Shown: one piece after another, positions 47,080 to 57,549 of the stretch
Position numbering within the stretch: position 1 is the first letter of the stretch
Layout: the number at the start of each line of letters is the position of its first letter
Assembly: GCA_021399435.1 (NCBI GenBank)
Contig: JAJTUP010000069.1
Span: 246,168-310,167 of the forward strand
Source of the DNA: Diaporthe sp. PMI_573
Lineage: Eukaryota; Ascomycota; Sordariomycetes; Diaporthales; Diaporthaceae
Length of the DNA: 64,000 nucleotides
Reading direction: 5' to 3'
The notes under the pieces: model-generated
The model's database searches: none
Seen by the model: only the letters and a program-made list of their open reading frames with translations
Told to the model about the DNA's origin: nothing
Position numbers and translations under genes: made by a program

Positions 47080-47745
47080 ATGTGTCTGATACCGTTCACT
47101 TTTCCTTTTATTGAACCGGTTCAGCATGAGATTGAGAAAGCTTCGTAGGGAACGTGCCGGATTTCGTTGGAATGATACACTCGGTTTTATAAGCGTCACA
47201 ATCACGACTTTGTAAGGTATGGAGAGCCAAGTCAGAAATTGGCCGTAAATTTCGCCCGCGATGTTTTTTACATCCCGGGTGAAATCGACTGGCTCAACCG
47301 CCGTTTGAGAGCAAAGCTTTTCTCTCTTCAGAGGATTGCTCTCCATATGCGCGTTTCTGACGTCCAAAAGTTTCTTGGTGCTATGCCTAAACTACAAGAA
47401 TTATGGGTCTTATTCAGATATCACACTGGATTTAGTCTGCTGTCCGCCGAAGAATGTCAACAAATATGGTTAGCCCACCACTGCGACCAATACCCTGGCG
47501 AATACAGTCCTAACGAATTTGGTAAAATACCCTGCCCAGTCTGCCATTGGCAGGGCAGTTTTGGCATATTTGATCGACATACAGTGCAGTCATATGATGA
47601 CTCCGTCCTCACATGCTCGACTTTGCTGCCAGTCCTCCCTTCTGCTAATGAGATATTACGATCAACAAAACCGATGCTTCGATGGATCCGACGTAGTACC
47701 TCTGACCTCGTAGACACGTCTCAAAACTTAGGCGACAGGTCATGA
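47080..47745 (+). pseudogene. 2EXR-like protein remnant with two stops
   Basis: From an ATG at 47080 the frame reads through TAG (47146) and TGA (47173), then stays open to 47745. The part TRFYKRHNHDFVRYGEPSQK, then LAVNFARDVFYIPGEIDW resembles the core of fungal 2EXR proteins, where conserved Arg-rich helices precede a DxxYF/DVFYI strand. MPKLQELWVL follows, as in that family. A CPVCHW motif sits at about 47530. The usual N-terminal part of the family is missing. A further open segment at about 47775-47877 (EDVDVKVRVVRGVIDPNDD) may be its last exon. Function in the family is unknown. Confidence 0.5.
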
Positions 47746-48015
47746 AGTGGCATTAGATTATTTCAACAGGGAAGATGTCGATGTAAAAGTAAGGGTGGTC
47801 AGAGGAGTCATAGACCCAAATGACGATGGTCATAGGCTCGATGCTAACAGCGAACATTTGGATATCTTCACAATTTAGAGAATCCAAGACAAGACTCATA
47901 TTTTTGTCCATTCGATTTCAAGCGAAGCGTTGCCACGTATATCGCGTTTTTTTTTTGTTTTGCCGTTCTTGTGCATATTGCGTACCAAGAGAATCAAGTC
48001 TTTGCCATCTTAGAA

Positions 48016-48336
48016 TTAGTTTGCAAGGAGTCTAGGCACACATCTGAAGTAGATTTCGGGAAGAATACATCTGGGTGATACAACACATTCTATTGTAACT
48101 TCATTCGGGAAAGCAGTTTTCACCTTGCATTCGTCACACTTTCCACAGACAAAATCGCTCAAACAGAGCCGCAATTCCGTCGTAACAACACGGTCACGAT
48201 ATTCTTGTGCGAGGTCCATGATATTTCTGTATGCAGCGATAGCCTGGTGATAATATTCTTCGCGAGCCAGCGAATATATCTCGATCTGGGCGATTTCATA
48301 GTGCGGCTTCCTTTCTCGAGGCGATGGTGGTGTCAT
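48016..48336 (-). CDS. Hypothetical 106-aa protein with a CxxCxxC motif
   Basis: An ATG at 48336 opens a clean frame. Helical, Tyr/Ala-rich sequence (YSLAREEYYHQAIAAYRNIM) is followed by FVCGKCDECKV, a possible metal-binding CxxCxxC, and two further Cys. No family is recognised. It may be a separate small gene, or an exon of a minus-strand gene whose other exons are lost. Confidence 0.35.
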   Translation of the reverse strand: MTPPSPRERKPHYEIAQIEIYSLAREEYYHQAIAAYRNIMDLAQEYRDRVVTTELRLCLSDFVCGKCDECKVKTAFPNEVTIECVVSPRCILPEIYFRCVPRLLAN

Positions 48337-48651
48337 GTGAATGCTGTAGATAGTAAGGCCCCTTGGGCGATACGTTAATCAGAATAAGTAAGGCTTTCTG
48401 GTCAAACTCCCATCCGTCCGCCGGAGGCCCCTAAAAAATCTGGCATCTCTAGAGGGTATTTATTTCAATGCCATTAGTGATGCGACCTTATAGTACACGT
48501 AACTACGTACGTACGTTCCGTATTTTAGCCATAGTACCGTACGTACTACGAAGCTGTACACACAAGTACGTACCATACAAAATTTCCCTTCTCCTTTTTG
48601 GACAACAGTCAGGTTTTTAGAGTGCTATTCTACCCTTCTACCGTTTCTGCC
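48337..48651. other. Intergenic with a CGTACGTAC cluster
   Basis: Between 48496 and 48580 self-complementary CGTACGTACGT-type motifs recur (ACGTACGTACGTTC, ACCGTACGTACT, AAGTACGTACC), able to form hairpins. No gene is seen. Confidence 0.5.
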
Positions 48652-48900
48652 CTAAACCTCCGACTCTACCTCCGTGCCAACACCCAATATATCACCCGTC
48701 GACTGCAACACACCCTCCCACTCAAATTCTTCATTGGATGAGGCCATCTAGCCATGCATCCAGACCTTCCTGCCCTCCAAATTCGCAAATAAATCGAGAT
48801 ATGAGTCTTCAAGGTCGAGCCAGTCCTTCTCCTGAAGGTCTGCCCAGCGCTTTTTATGAGCATACTTCTGATCCTCTACACAAATCGTGACGGAAGGCAT
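48652..48900 (-). pseudogene. Small hypothetical gene with one in-frame TAG
   Basis: A frame of 83 codons starts MPSVTICVEDQKYAHKKRWA at 48900 and continues in sense through acidic/aromatic sequence (EKDWLDLEDSYLDLFANLEG) to TAG at 48750-48748, then goes on (SSNEEFEWEGVLQ) to the natural stop at 48652. The single stop could be C-to-T from CAG or G-to-A from TGG. No family is recognised. Confidence 0.35.
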
Positions 48901-49729
48901 CGTCTCTCAGAGTTCGCATGATTGTGGGTCAGATTTTGGATTTCAAATGTCAAAGAACGGATTGTTCTCAACTTTCAGTCTTTTGTGTGTGGTTTATTTT
49001 TATTACACTTTGTTGTGTACTGTACTTCGAAGACCACATAATGATCATGATCTGAGTGATCGATACAAGACTTCACAAGGTATTGTATTTAGTGTGCAGC
49101 GTATCTTTGTTGCATTCTCAGTAGCCTGTGTGCAAACTGCAAAAAATACAGTATTTGACATCATTCGTCTTCTCGATCTGGATTAAGGACCGGCGTGGAA
49201 CGTGGCCAAACACGACCACCATCGAGGATCTTGGAAGTTGAGACTTCAATGCCACGACCTTTTCAAAGGCGACTACCATCACATTGTTACGGAATCCTGC
49301 CCGTTACCTACAAACGGCCGAAGACACTGGGTGCCGGCTTCAGCGGTATTATTACGGTAGCTTGGCTCGACTTGGCTGCACGTATTACCACGATTCGACT
49401 GTTCTAACACACAGTCCATCTATGACTTATTTTGCCTTGCGATTGCCTCCTTTGAAAGCCTAGAATATCTTGGGGATATTTGGATTCTCTAGAGTAATGT
49501 ACGAAATAGACCGAGATTTGGATGCTGATAGAGACATGCTACTTATCCTGTAATATCTTAACAGCCTATTTGCTACGTAGAGTAAGGACAATATTTGGGA
49601 ACCACTAGGACTGCAATGGCCTAAGGCAAAAGCCCTGTATTATAGCTGTCTTGAATTTTAATCCCTCGATTCTGCCTGGCGGAAAGCAATATTGCTCAAT
49701 TTATAGCCCCGCTCTGAACCTGGCTTATT
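48901..49729. other. Transition into the second AT-rich block
   Basis: A 99-codon plus-strand frame (48887-49186) overlaps the start of the small minus-strand frame and has one hydrophobic stretch, but its start is not an ATG. I treat it as non-coding. Nothing else is recognised. Confidence 0.4.
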
Positions 49730-50800
49730 TGGACGCGAGACGATTCTAGCTAAAGGAGCCCTAGCTGAAGAAGCCCTAGCTGAAGCTGCCTTGGTTGAAG
49801 TCTCGACTTAAGCCGCCCTAGATTGAGTTGTTATGCTTAAAGTAGAGTAGGCGAGGTTTGAAGATATTAGGATTCCGAGCAACTAAAGATTTAATATTAG
49901 ATTTTGACTTTCTTTTAAGTACTTAAAATTAGTATCTCCTATCTTTAAGGCTATATTAGACGGTAATTAGAAAGAGAGTAATTTAATATCTAATTTTTAC
50001 TATACCATCCATACTAGTAACTGGGATATAAAGGCTTTGTAAGTTATTATAGATATATTATATCGCAGAAGTTAGAAAGTATCCCGGTCTATATTTCTTA
50101 AACTACTTGTAAAGATTGCTATACTTGTTAACTACTATTAGTATTATAATATAGTTAGGTTCTTTCTAATACTTAGATTAAAAAGCTATAGATTTAGAAA
50201 AACTATTCTATTAGGCTCTGTAGAGAGTTAATCTTGTACCTTTATATATTATATATATTTAACTAGGTCTATACTATTTAAGAAATATTATATTTTGTGG
50301 TGAGAGAGATATGTAGGCTTCTTTAGATACTTAAACCTTTTTTGCCGGGAATTATAATTAGTATATTTTATCTACGAGAAAAAGAGCCTTGTTACTAATA
50401 ACTCTAGACTCTATTAACTAATATTAACAGGAGGCTATATAATGTATTATTAATAAATATTATTACCTTCTCAAATACTTTATAGATTAAGGTTGCTGCT
50501 TATTTAAGTATAATTCAATTCTGCTTAGAAGTCTCTTTAAGGCAATAGTTAACTAAAGTCTCTACAGCCTAAAGCTAGCACGGCTATTTCTTGGCTATAG
50601 TGTGGCAAAGCTTATAGAAGGTATCTGTAAGATTAAATTACCCACCTAGGCTAAAATTAGTAGCAAACTATACCCTAAAGTTACAGCTGTCTATTTATAT
50701 AGTCTTAATAAATTTATTAAACCCGTTATTAAGTAGATAGAAAATAATCTAAATAATATGTCGTTATATAATGTTAGGTTGAAATTAATAGTAGATTCTG
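49730..50800 (+). pseudogene. BTB/POZ-domain gene, RIP-degraded
   Basis: Plus-strand reading through TAA/TAG stops gives YLKLVSPIFKAILDGN, then FYYTIHTSNWDIKAL and LLVKIAILVNYY: the layout of fungal BTB proteins (a strand ending SPVFKAML, the LPDDD-like region, then a helix with KIAILVDYY). Downstream, INQYQQEAI and CLFKYNSILLRSLFKAIV then KLIEGICKIKLP match the usual C-terminal part of the same proteins. The N-terminus before 49860 has a short LAEEALAEAAL-type repeat (49755-49800). Stops look like former CAG, CAA and TGG. This is a host-type gene, probably from an expanded family, which would make it a RIP target. Confidence 0.6.
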
Positions 50801-51032
50801 TATATTAGCAGTATATTGATTAATTTTTGTCGAGTATTTTTTAAATATAGGCGTAATTTGGCTTTAAAGTAGTAAAAACCTAAGGAACTTAGCTTTAATG
50901 CCGTTATAGGTTATATTGGAGGCAAAGAGAACGTTTTGGCAGGCACCGTTATTATTAAGAAAAGGATATACAAGGAAATCTAAAGTATATAGGGAAACCT
51001 TGGTCCTAGTCGCCTTGGCCTAGTAAATCTGA

Positions 51033-51647
51033 TGTAACTGTAGTATATACTATGCTTCGGTGACGGCAAATTTAGAAAATTCCTCTTTTCCAGCTTAGCT
51101 GGGCGGTCTATGCCTTGATATATTAACCTGATTGACTGAAAGCTTGCCAGTAAAGGGATGGGAAATGCCTTTATCGAAGTAAATGCCGTTTACGGCAATG
51201 TAGAACCATGAAATATATTATATACAATGACCAACGGGTCTATGATAGTAACAGATTTTGAAAGGTTGCAATATCAGGAGCGCCCAGCACTTGTCCTAAT
51301 TAGCCTCCTCACCTGCCGTATCTACCTAGTCCATGATTAATGCCTAAGGCATAAGCTTTTACGCCGACTGTGCGGGGTTTTCTCGGTTGCCCGGACAACG
51401 GCAAAACAGTGATAACCCACGACATCTCCACGCTTTTGCGGACGCTTTTGCCAGATTGCTTATGCTCAGCAAGCTTGATAGTAATTTGTTTTCTTTTTGA
51501 CTGCATACTAGATAGTTATGTTTTCTGTCTGCTGTTTCTTCCTTCCTCTGCCACAACTATAAAAGTACCCCATTACGTCCAAGGTATTCACGGACCAAGC
51601 TATGCAATAAATCAAATCTAAGGTAGCTTGCAGATCTACAGTAGTCA
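51033..51647 (+). repeat. Candidate 5' LTR of retroelement D
   Basis: The segment starts TGTAACTGTAG and ends CTACAGTAGTCA, an imperfect terminal inversion. It holds a TATA-like CTATAAAAG at about 51558 and AATAAA at about 51605, and is followed after about 70 bp by an ATG (51720) opening a gag-like frame. No second LTR copy exists in the window, so the boundaries are inferred. Confidence 0.45.
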
Positions 51648-51719
51648 ACTTGTATTTGCTTCTTGTTTTGTGTCTCTAAGAGAAATTTGCCTTAGGGCAC
51701 TGTAGTAGGAAGTTGCAAA

Positions 51720-54000
51720 ATGGCTAGCGCTAAAAGGCATCTTGTTACCTAATTGGTTAAAATAAAGAAACCATCGGGTTAAAGAGTGGCTTTTAACTAA
51801 AGCAGGGAGGTAACGAAATAGTTGGTTAGTTATCTTAGCGTTATACTACAACTCTTTTAGAAGTACTGCACCTCTATAGAATCGGCCTAATCAGGCATTA
51901 GAGAAATAGTAGATAAACGCTAGTTTATTAAATACGTAGCGCCTATACTTAAAATAATAATAATTAGTTGCTTTTAAGAGAATAGCGCTATATTAGACAG
52001 GTTTTCTGTTATCTACTTAGTAGTTAAATAACTACTTATAAAGTAGAAATGTTTTTTGGCAAACTATACTCAAGAAGTATAGTATTTTTTGCAGACCTCG
52101 TTTAGAAACGAGATCCTATAATAGTCACGGGAGGGCTAATAAAAACCTAGAGAAGCCTATAGAAGATATAGAAAACAACGTAGCTATACTAGTAATAAAG
52201 ACAAGGCATTATAGTAAATAATCCTTTCTTAGCTTAGTTGTCAGCTTTATCCTCTCAAAAGGTCTACTATAGTATATTACTATAGAAGACCTCTACTTTA
52301 ACTAGCTAAATACTAATATAGCCGCAAATTACAGCACTCTTATATTTCTAATATCTAAGAATTATAGATTTAGTCCGGCCGCAGAATAATTTTATACATA
52401 CGCCAGGCTAATCACAGCTATTAAATATACCGACCAACTAAATGATAATTATACATTATCCCTTTTCTGTTTAAATAACTAGAGCAGTACTAAACTATAT
52501 AATTAAGACAACCCTTAGTATATCTACTATAATTTTAGGTAGAAGGTATCCTAATAAGAAAAGATTTAAGTAAGACAAGTTTGTTTAGATATAGATCCTA
52601 ATCTAGTCCTGGCTCCTAGCAACTTTTAAAAGACTACCTTTAAGCTATATCTTGTAATTCTATTTAAAGACAAGGATAAATGGCCTAGAGATAAGTATAC
52701 TTGTAAAGAGATAAATATTAATATTTCTATTAAGTAAAGCCATTAGTATAGTTTAAAGAAGCGTTTTAAAGAATTAGAAATTAACTAGAATATACTAGAT
52801 AGCTATATAGAAGGCCTTAGAGCCCTGTTTAATAAAAAAAGAAGGATAACTTTTGGCATAAAGTATGTTTTTAAGGAAATTACAGGTAATTCTTCTTCCG
52901 CTAATGGAAAGAAAAAGAGGCAGAGTACTACTAAGGTATAAAAGCTTTAAAAAGCCGCTAATACAGGTTTCTAGACCCATGTCTATAAGTACCATTAATA
53001 TTCTGAAGGTTAGTGGATAGAATGGTCAGGTAGCAGTAGGGTGCACTGGAGGTCTTGTTGGGACGCTTGAGAATGGTTTGGACAACTTTGCATTGAATTT
53101 GAGTGGGCTTCTGTCAGCCCTCCTCACAGTCCCTCCGACATTGTCTCAACCCTAGGCACGCTGCGGTTGGCTCTGGTGCGCAGATAGGGAGGCCGGAAAA
53201 TTCGGCCCTCGGACCCACTATCTTTGGCTTTAAATAACCAGCCAACCCTAACCCTGACAGTAACTAAACTAAATACAGATAAACTTCAGAAATCAGGCTA
53301 TCTAATGAACTAGGTTACATACTCTTTGGGTAAGAAATAAGGGTAATGCAGAGGTTCGAAGTTAGGGTCTTAAAACAGCCCAAAAAATCGGCTCACGGCC
53401 ACCAAACTCATCTGCCAGCGCGCACGCCACTAGCAAAAAGTCTAGGGTAACTCCTTCCGTGAAGTCTAGGGTAACTCCCTACGTGCAGCGCCCACACCTA
53501 AATGAGCGTTTCCGTTTAACAATATATATTATTCTTAGAGCAGAGATTAAGGAAAAAACATATAGTGCACTATTAGATAGTAGTACTTAGGGCAACTTCA
53601 TATTACTATAAATTATTAATAGAGATAAGATACTATAGCATTAGAAGGAAGACCCCTATAGACTTAGTATTATAGAAGGTATAAAAGTAGGATATGGAAA
53701 TAAAGTAATTAATATGAAGATTAATTACCTATTTATTTTAATTTAAGGATATATAACTTTTATAACCCTAGACATTATAAATACAGTATAGTATAAACTA
53801 ATCTTAGGACTTCCATAGCTAAGAACTATAAACCTCTAAATCAATTAGATTACTAGCTAAATCTTCTAAGATAATGCTGTTCCTTAGAAGAAGGTTGTAA
53901 TTAATAGTGCAGGAAGGAGTTATATTACTAAGAATAGTAAGATAAAGTGCTTAAATGAACCTATAGATACCTCTGGAAGCAGGCAGGAGACCTAGCTTTG
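51720..54000 (+). pseudogene. Retroelement D internal region: gag-like part and retropepsin, 3' truncated
   Basis: From ATG 51720 (MASAKRHLVT) the plus strand reads protein-like through many TAA/TAG to about 52990, including RFSPAAE, TYARLITAIKYTDQLND and LKKRFKELEIN. I do not recognise this part. The dispersed repeat copy 3 interrupts at 53002-53521. After it comes a clear retropepsin: YSALLDSST, in which the DSG active-site triplet is DSS, and later LILGLPWLR-like sequence (LILGLP, then LRTINL). The element stops near 54000 at the NRPS-like fragment, with no reverse transcriptase. It is probably Gypsy, from the protease type. Confidence 0.55.
53002..53521 (-). repeat. Dispersed TGTTAAACGG repeat, copy 3
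   Basis: Same orientation as copy 2 and the least degraded of the three. It starts TCTGAAGG and ends GTTTAACA, flanked by AT-rich AATAT/ATATA sequence, so the duplication is ambiguous. Two GTCTAGGGTAACTCC boxes lie at 53438-53480, and AACCCTAACCCTGACAG at about 53246-53262. Confidence 0.75.
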
Positions 54001-54016
54001 GAAAAATAGAGAAGAA

Positions 54017-56008
54017 TTAAACCAGTATGCATCGCGACACTCTTTGGCTCACGGATGGACACGCGCTCATCTGACTGGGGATCGCGTCTACTTGCGCGAA
54101 AGCGACGGTGTCTTCGTCCTCCTGGGGCGGATCGCCAATGATTTCCAGGTCAAGATCCGCGGTCAACGGCTTGATGTTCGTGAAGTTGAGGCCAGCATTG
54201 TCAGCACATCGAACGGGCAGATACCAGGCGCCGTAGTTCATCTCCGTACCATGAGCTCATCGGCGCCTCTTTCTTCTTTGTCTTCAACAGATGGCAAAGG
54301 AAACAATGTTATAGGGTCTGACTTCCTGGTCGCGCATGTGGCATTGACACCTGGGCTTGCCGCTGAGTTTGAACTATCTGACAGCAACAAGAAACATGAT
54401 GGAATGGAAGAGTTCCTGAAAGATCTGGTCACAAGATTACCTCTTCCGGCTTACATGCGCCCGTCTGTGGTTGTCCCGCTGACGTCTTTGCCCGTCAACA
54501 ACCACGGCAAGGTTGACCGCTTGGCAGTGACTAAACTTCCATTGCCATCTTCTCTCAGCCAACTCAATGGGGATGGGGCATCTCAACAGGATGTGGCCCT
54601 AACACAGACCCAGCAAACTATGAAAAATGTATGGGTATCCGTGCTGGGATCTGTTGCCCACGCACACACAATCACCCCTGCATCTGACTTCTTCCTTGTC
54701 GGAGGCAACTCTTTGTTGCTTATAAGCGTCAGGGACAAGTTGAAGAAGATATATAATTGATAGATTGCACTTGTGGAGCTGTTCCAGTCAACCACGCTCG
54801 CTGAGATGGCTGATTTGCTGCGAGATGGCAACGCTGAAGCGCCGGCTTCAGACGCCATAGCTGCTGCCAAAAGACGCGAACATGACTGGGCTATGGAGAC
54901 ATGATATGATGATCATGGGCTCTCTGTTCTACCTTCAAAGGGTCAAGTCGCAAGAGAGAACGACAAAGAGGGCTTGGTTGTGGTCCTGACGGGTGCCACC
55001 GGTTTCCTCGGCCGGCGGCTGCTCCGAGCCATGGTCGAATCTCCTGCCATCAAGATAATCTACTGCATTGCCGTGCGCGACCCTAGCAAACTCTCAGACT
55101 TCAGCTCCGCCTACAAGGTGGTTATTCACGCCGGCGACCTTCGCTCTCCCCTCCTCGGCTTGAACAGCAACGACGCACAGTCCATTTTCACCTCGGCAGA
55201 CCTCATCATCCACAACGGCGCAGACGTCTCATTCCTCAAGCCGTATACCACACTCAAGACTACAAACGTTGCATCCACCAAGGAACTTGTCCGCCTCATC
55301 CACACGTACCCCTCGACCTCGACATCCACCAGCGGGCCCGCGCTCCACTTCGTCTCGACAGCCGGCGTGGCGGCGCTCACCAACAACCAGCAGGACCTCT
55401 ACGAGCGGCGCCTCCTTGGCCAGCCCGTCGGCAGCAGCAACACCAGCGAGTACGTGGCGTCCAAGTGGGCGTGCGAGACCTTCCTGGAAAACGTCTCGGC
55501 CGCAGACACAGGGCTGTGCATCGTGGTCCATCGGCCCACGGCCATTGTGGGGCCCGACGCGCCGCGGCTGGATGTGATGCACAATGTGATAAATCTGGCC
55601 GACCAGCTCCGGTGTGTGCCGCAGATGCGGGCGCTCGAGGGGTGGTTCCAGTTTGTGCCCATCGAGGAGATCACGAGGGACATTCTTGATGACATCTTGG
55701 GGAACCCTTCGGGCGGCTATGCCGTTCCAGACGACACTCTGGGTCCGCGGATCCGGTACTACAACCACTATGGGCCGGATGAGGAGACGGTAGAGATACA
55801 CGACCTGGGAGAGTACCTCGGCAAAAAGCAGGGGGTGCAGTTTGAGACGGTTGAGGACTACGAATGGGTCCGGCGGGCAAACGCCATCGGTGTAGCTGCC
55901 GAGATTATGGAGTATTTGTTGACAATCGGCGAGAACTTTGAGAAGACGGGTGCGAAGTGGATTTTCCCTCGGGTGTGGAAAAGCCTTAACGTATTGAAGA
56001 GTGATTAA
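54017..56008 (+). pseudogene. NRPS-like A-T-R enzyme (carboxylate-reductase type), 5' truncated with three stops
   Basis: One frame shows the end of an adenylation domain (HLTGDRVYLRES, GRIANDFQVKIRGQRLDVRE, and NNHGKVDRLAV with the A10 lysine). A carrier domain follows (DFFLVGGNSLLL, the GGNS Ser being the phosphopantetheine site), then a thioester-reductase domain from about 54974 (VVLTGATGFLGRRLL, then IIHNGADVSFL, and YVASKWACE with the Tyr and Lys of an SDR-like site). TGA (54758) and TAG (54761) cut the carrier domain, and TGA (54902) the linker. The first part of the adenylation domain is absent, and retroelement D lies directly upstream. Intact relatives reduce a carrier-bound acid to an aldehyde in secondary metabolism. 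The 344-codon reductase frame itself is open. Confidence 0.8.
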
Positions 56009-57549
56009 TCAGGGTCGTGTCTCTTGGAGATGCTAGAGGTGTCTCCTACGGCGCTTTTCTATCTTGCTTCCATTTCCTATTAGCTTCTCTTCTCTGCAAC
56101 ATTAAACAGTTAAACTTATATATTTTAGCTTTACTAGATGAGATTGTGAATTAGTCTAATGAGTTCTACCATACGTACACGTCACTTTCCCTTGTAGCTT
56201 AATGAACAACTTACACCGTGTGTAGATAAAGTAAATATGATGTTGAGATTGAACAAACGGAACATCTAAAGTTTAAGCTACTGCTACCAATCTTTATAAT
56301 TCAACTGTTGAATTATCAAGACATATTTTCTTTCTTGCTTTATACCTAGGACTAGGTTGTAGCTGTCTCGCAATGACCCCTAGTTTGTAGTTTGGATAAC
56401 ATGTGGGAGCAGCGAAGACAGGTTGGTAGATAGGAAAATTTATTTTCCAATAAATAGCTGATTTGAGTCAAACATTAGGTTGCCCTTTGGGGTATGAATC
56501 AATTGCTAACGCCTAGGAGGTTTAGGGGAAGCTGAGACTATCAACTCACCTGATGTTGAACCATCTCATCGACAACTAGGGCCGCTGTTCTGGTCACGCA
56601 GCAATCGTGGTCTGAGCGAATGTGTAGTATCCGATCTGACCTCAAGGCCCCCGAGCCGAGTCCAGCTGGAGCGAAGTCTATTGATACACAATCAGAGACG
56701 GAAGGACAGCACACGAAGACTACGCCCTGCTGCATCGGTGGAAAATGTAGGCGCTCAGCGGAAACCCGAAGTTACTGTATTAGGAGGAGCTGCTGAGAGA
56801 TATCACACGCCAGCGCCAGGAATCGTAGCGTGTGCAGCACTGGATCTCAGGGAGTGCCACTAGAATAAAGACCGGCGTCATGCCTGGCACGCTGATGCGA
56901 CTACGCGCATGGAAGATTTCATTATTGCTAAAATCAAAACGGGGGATCCTGAGATGGACAGGGCGAAGAGTTGCGCATGGATGTAAAATTGGTTAACAAA
57001 CACAGCGCTCAACATTTAAAAGGTTAATGAACTGTGATATTACTATTGCCTACTTTATACAGAAGTGGGGCTTGGAGCTTTTCAGGCGTGAATTGGTTGG
57101 CAGCAGTGGAAACACCTGGCGGAATAATCCGCAGAATTTGACTTGTGAAATCCAAAAACGATACTTTATGTCTCCCAATACCATTCTTTCCTAAATTTCC
57201 TAGACCTTTGCTTTTAATAATCGTCATTAGGTATACTAATCACGTTCTTAAAGGGTTATGCCTCCTACTGCCGTTTGCTACTAAACTATTTACTTGGCAG
57301 CACGTGATGAGACACTCCAAGTTTTAGTCTTATCTCAATCTCAGGGGCCGCAATTCTGGAATACGAGTGTCCGGTCACAACAAAACACAAAGAGGCCATA
57401 ACGGAAGCACATCGTATTTGAACTTGAAACATCTTTCCAACAACACAGGCTCACAGAACAGCACCTACAGGAAGCCTCAAAGGCAAGCACGAAGGTGCAT
57501 CCAGTGAGAGTCCATGGCAGCCCAAACCCGGTGGTGAGACACAGACGCA
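56009..57549. other. Intergenic, nothing recognised
   Basis: It is AT-rich from 56060 to 56460 and balanced after. Short frames on both strands overlap without motifs. The last 200 bp would hold the promoter of the next gene. Confidence 0.5.

Noticed and set aside
48887..49186. 99-codon plus-strand frame with a hydrophobic segment
   Set aside because: It does not begin with ATG and overlaps the start of a more protein-like minus-strand frame.
55229..55801. 190-codon minus-strand frame
   Set aside because: It is opposite the reductase domain, whose motifs are unmistakable on the plus strand.
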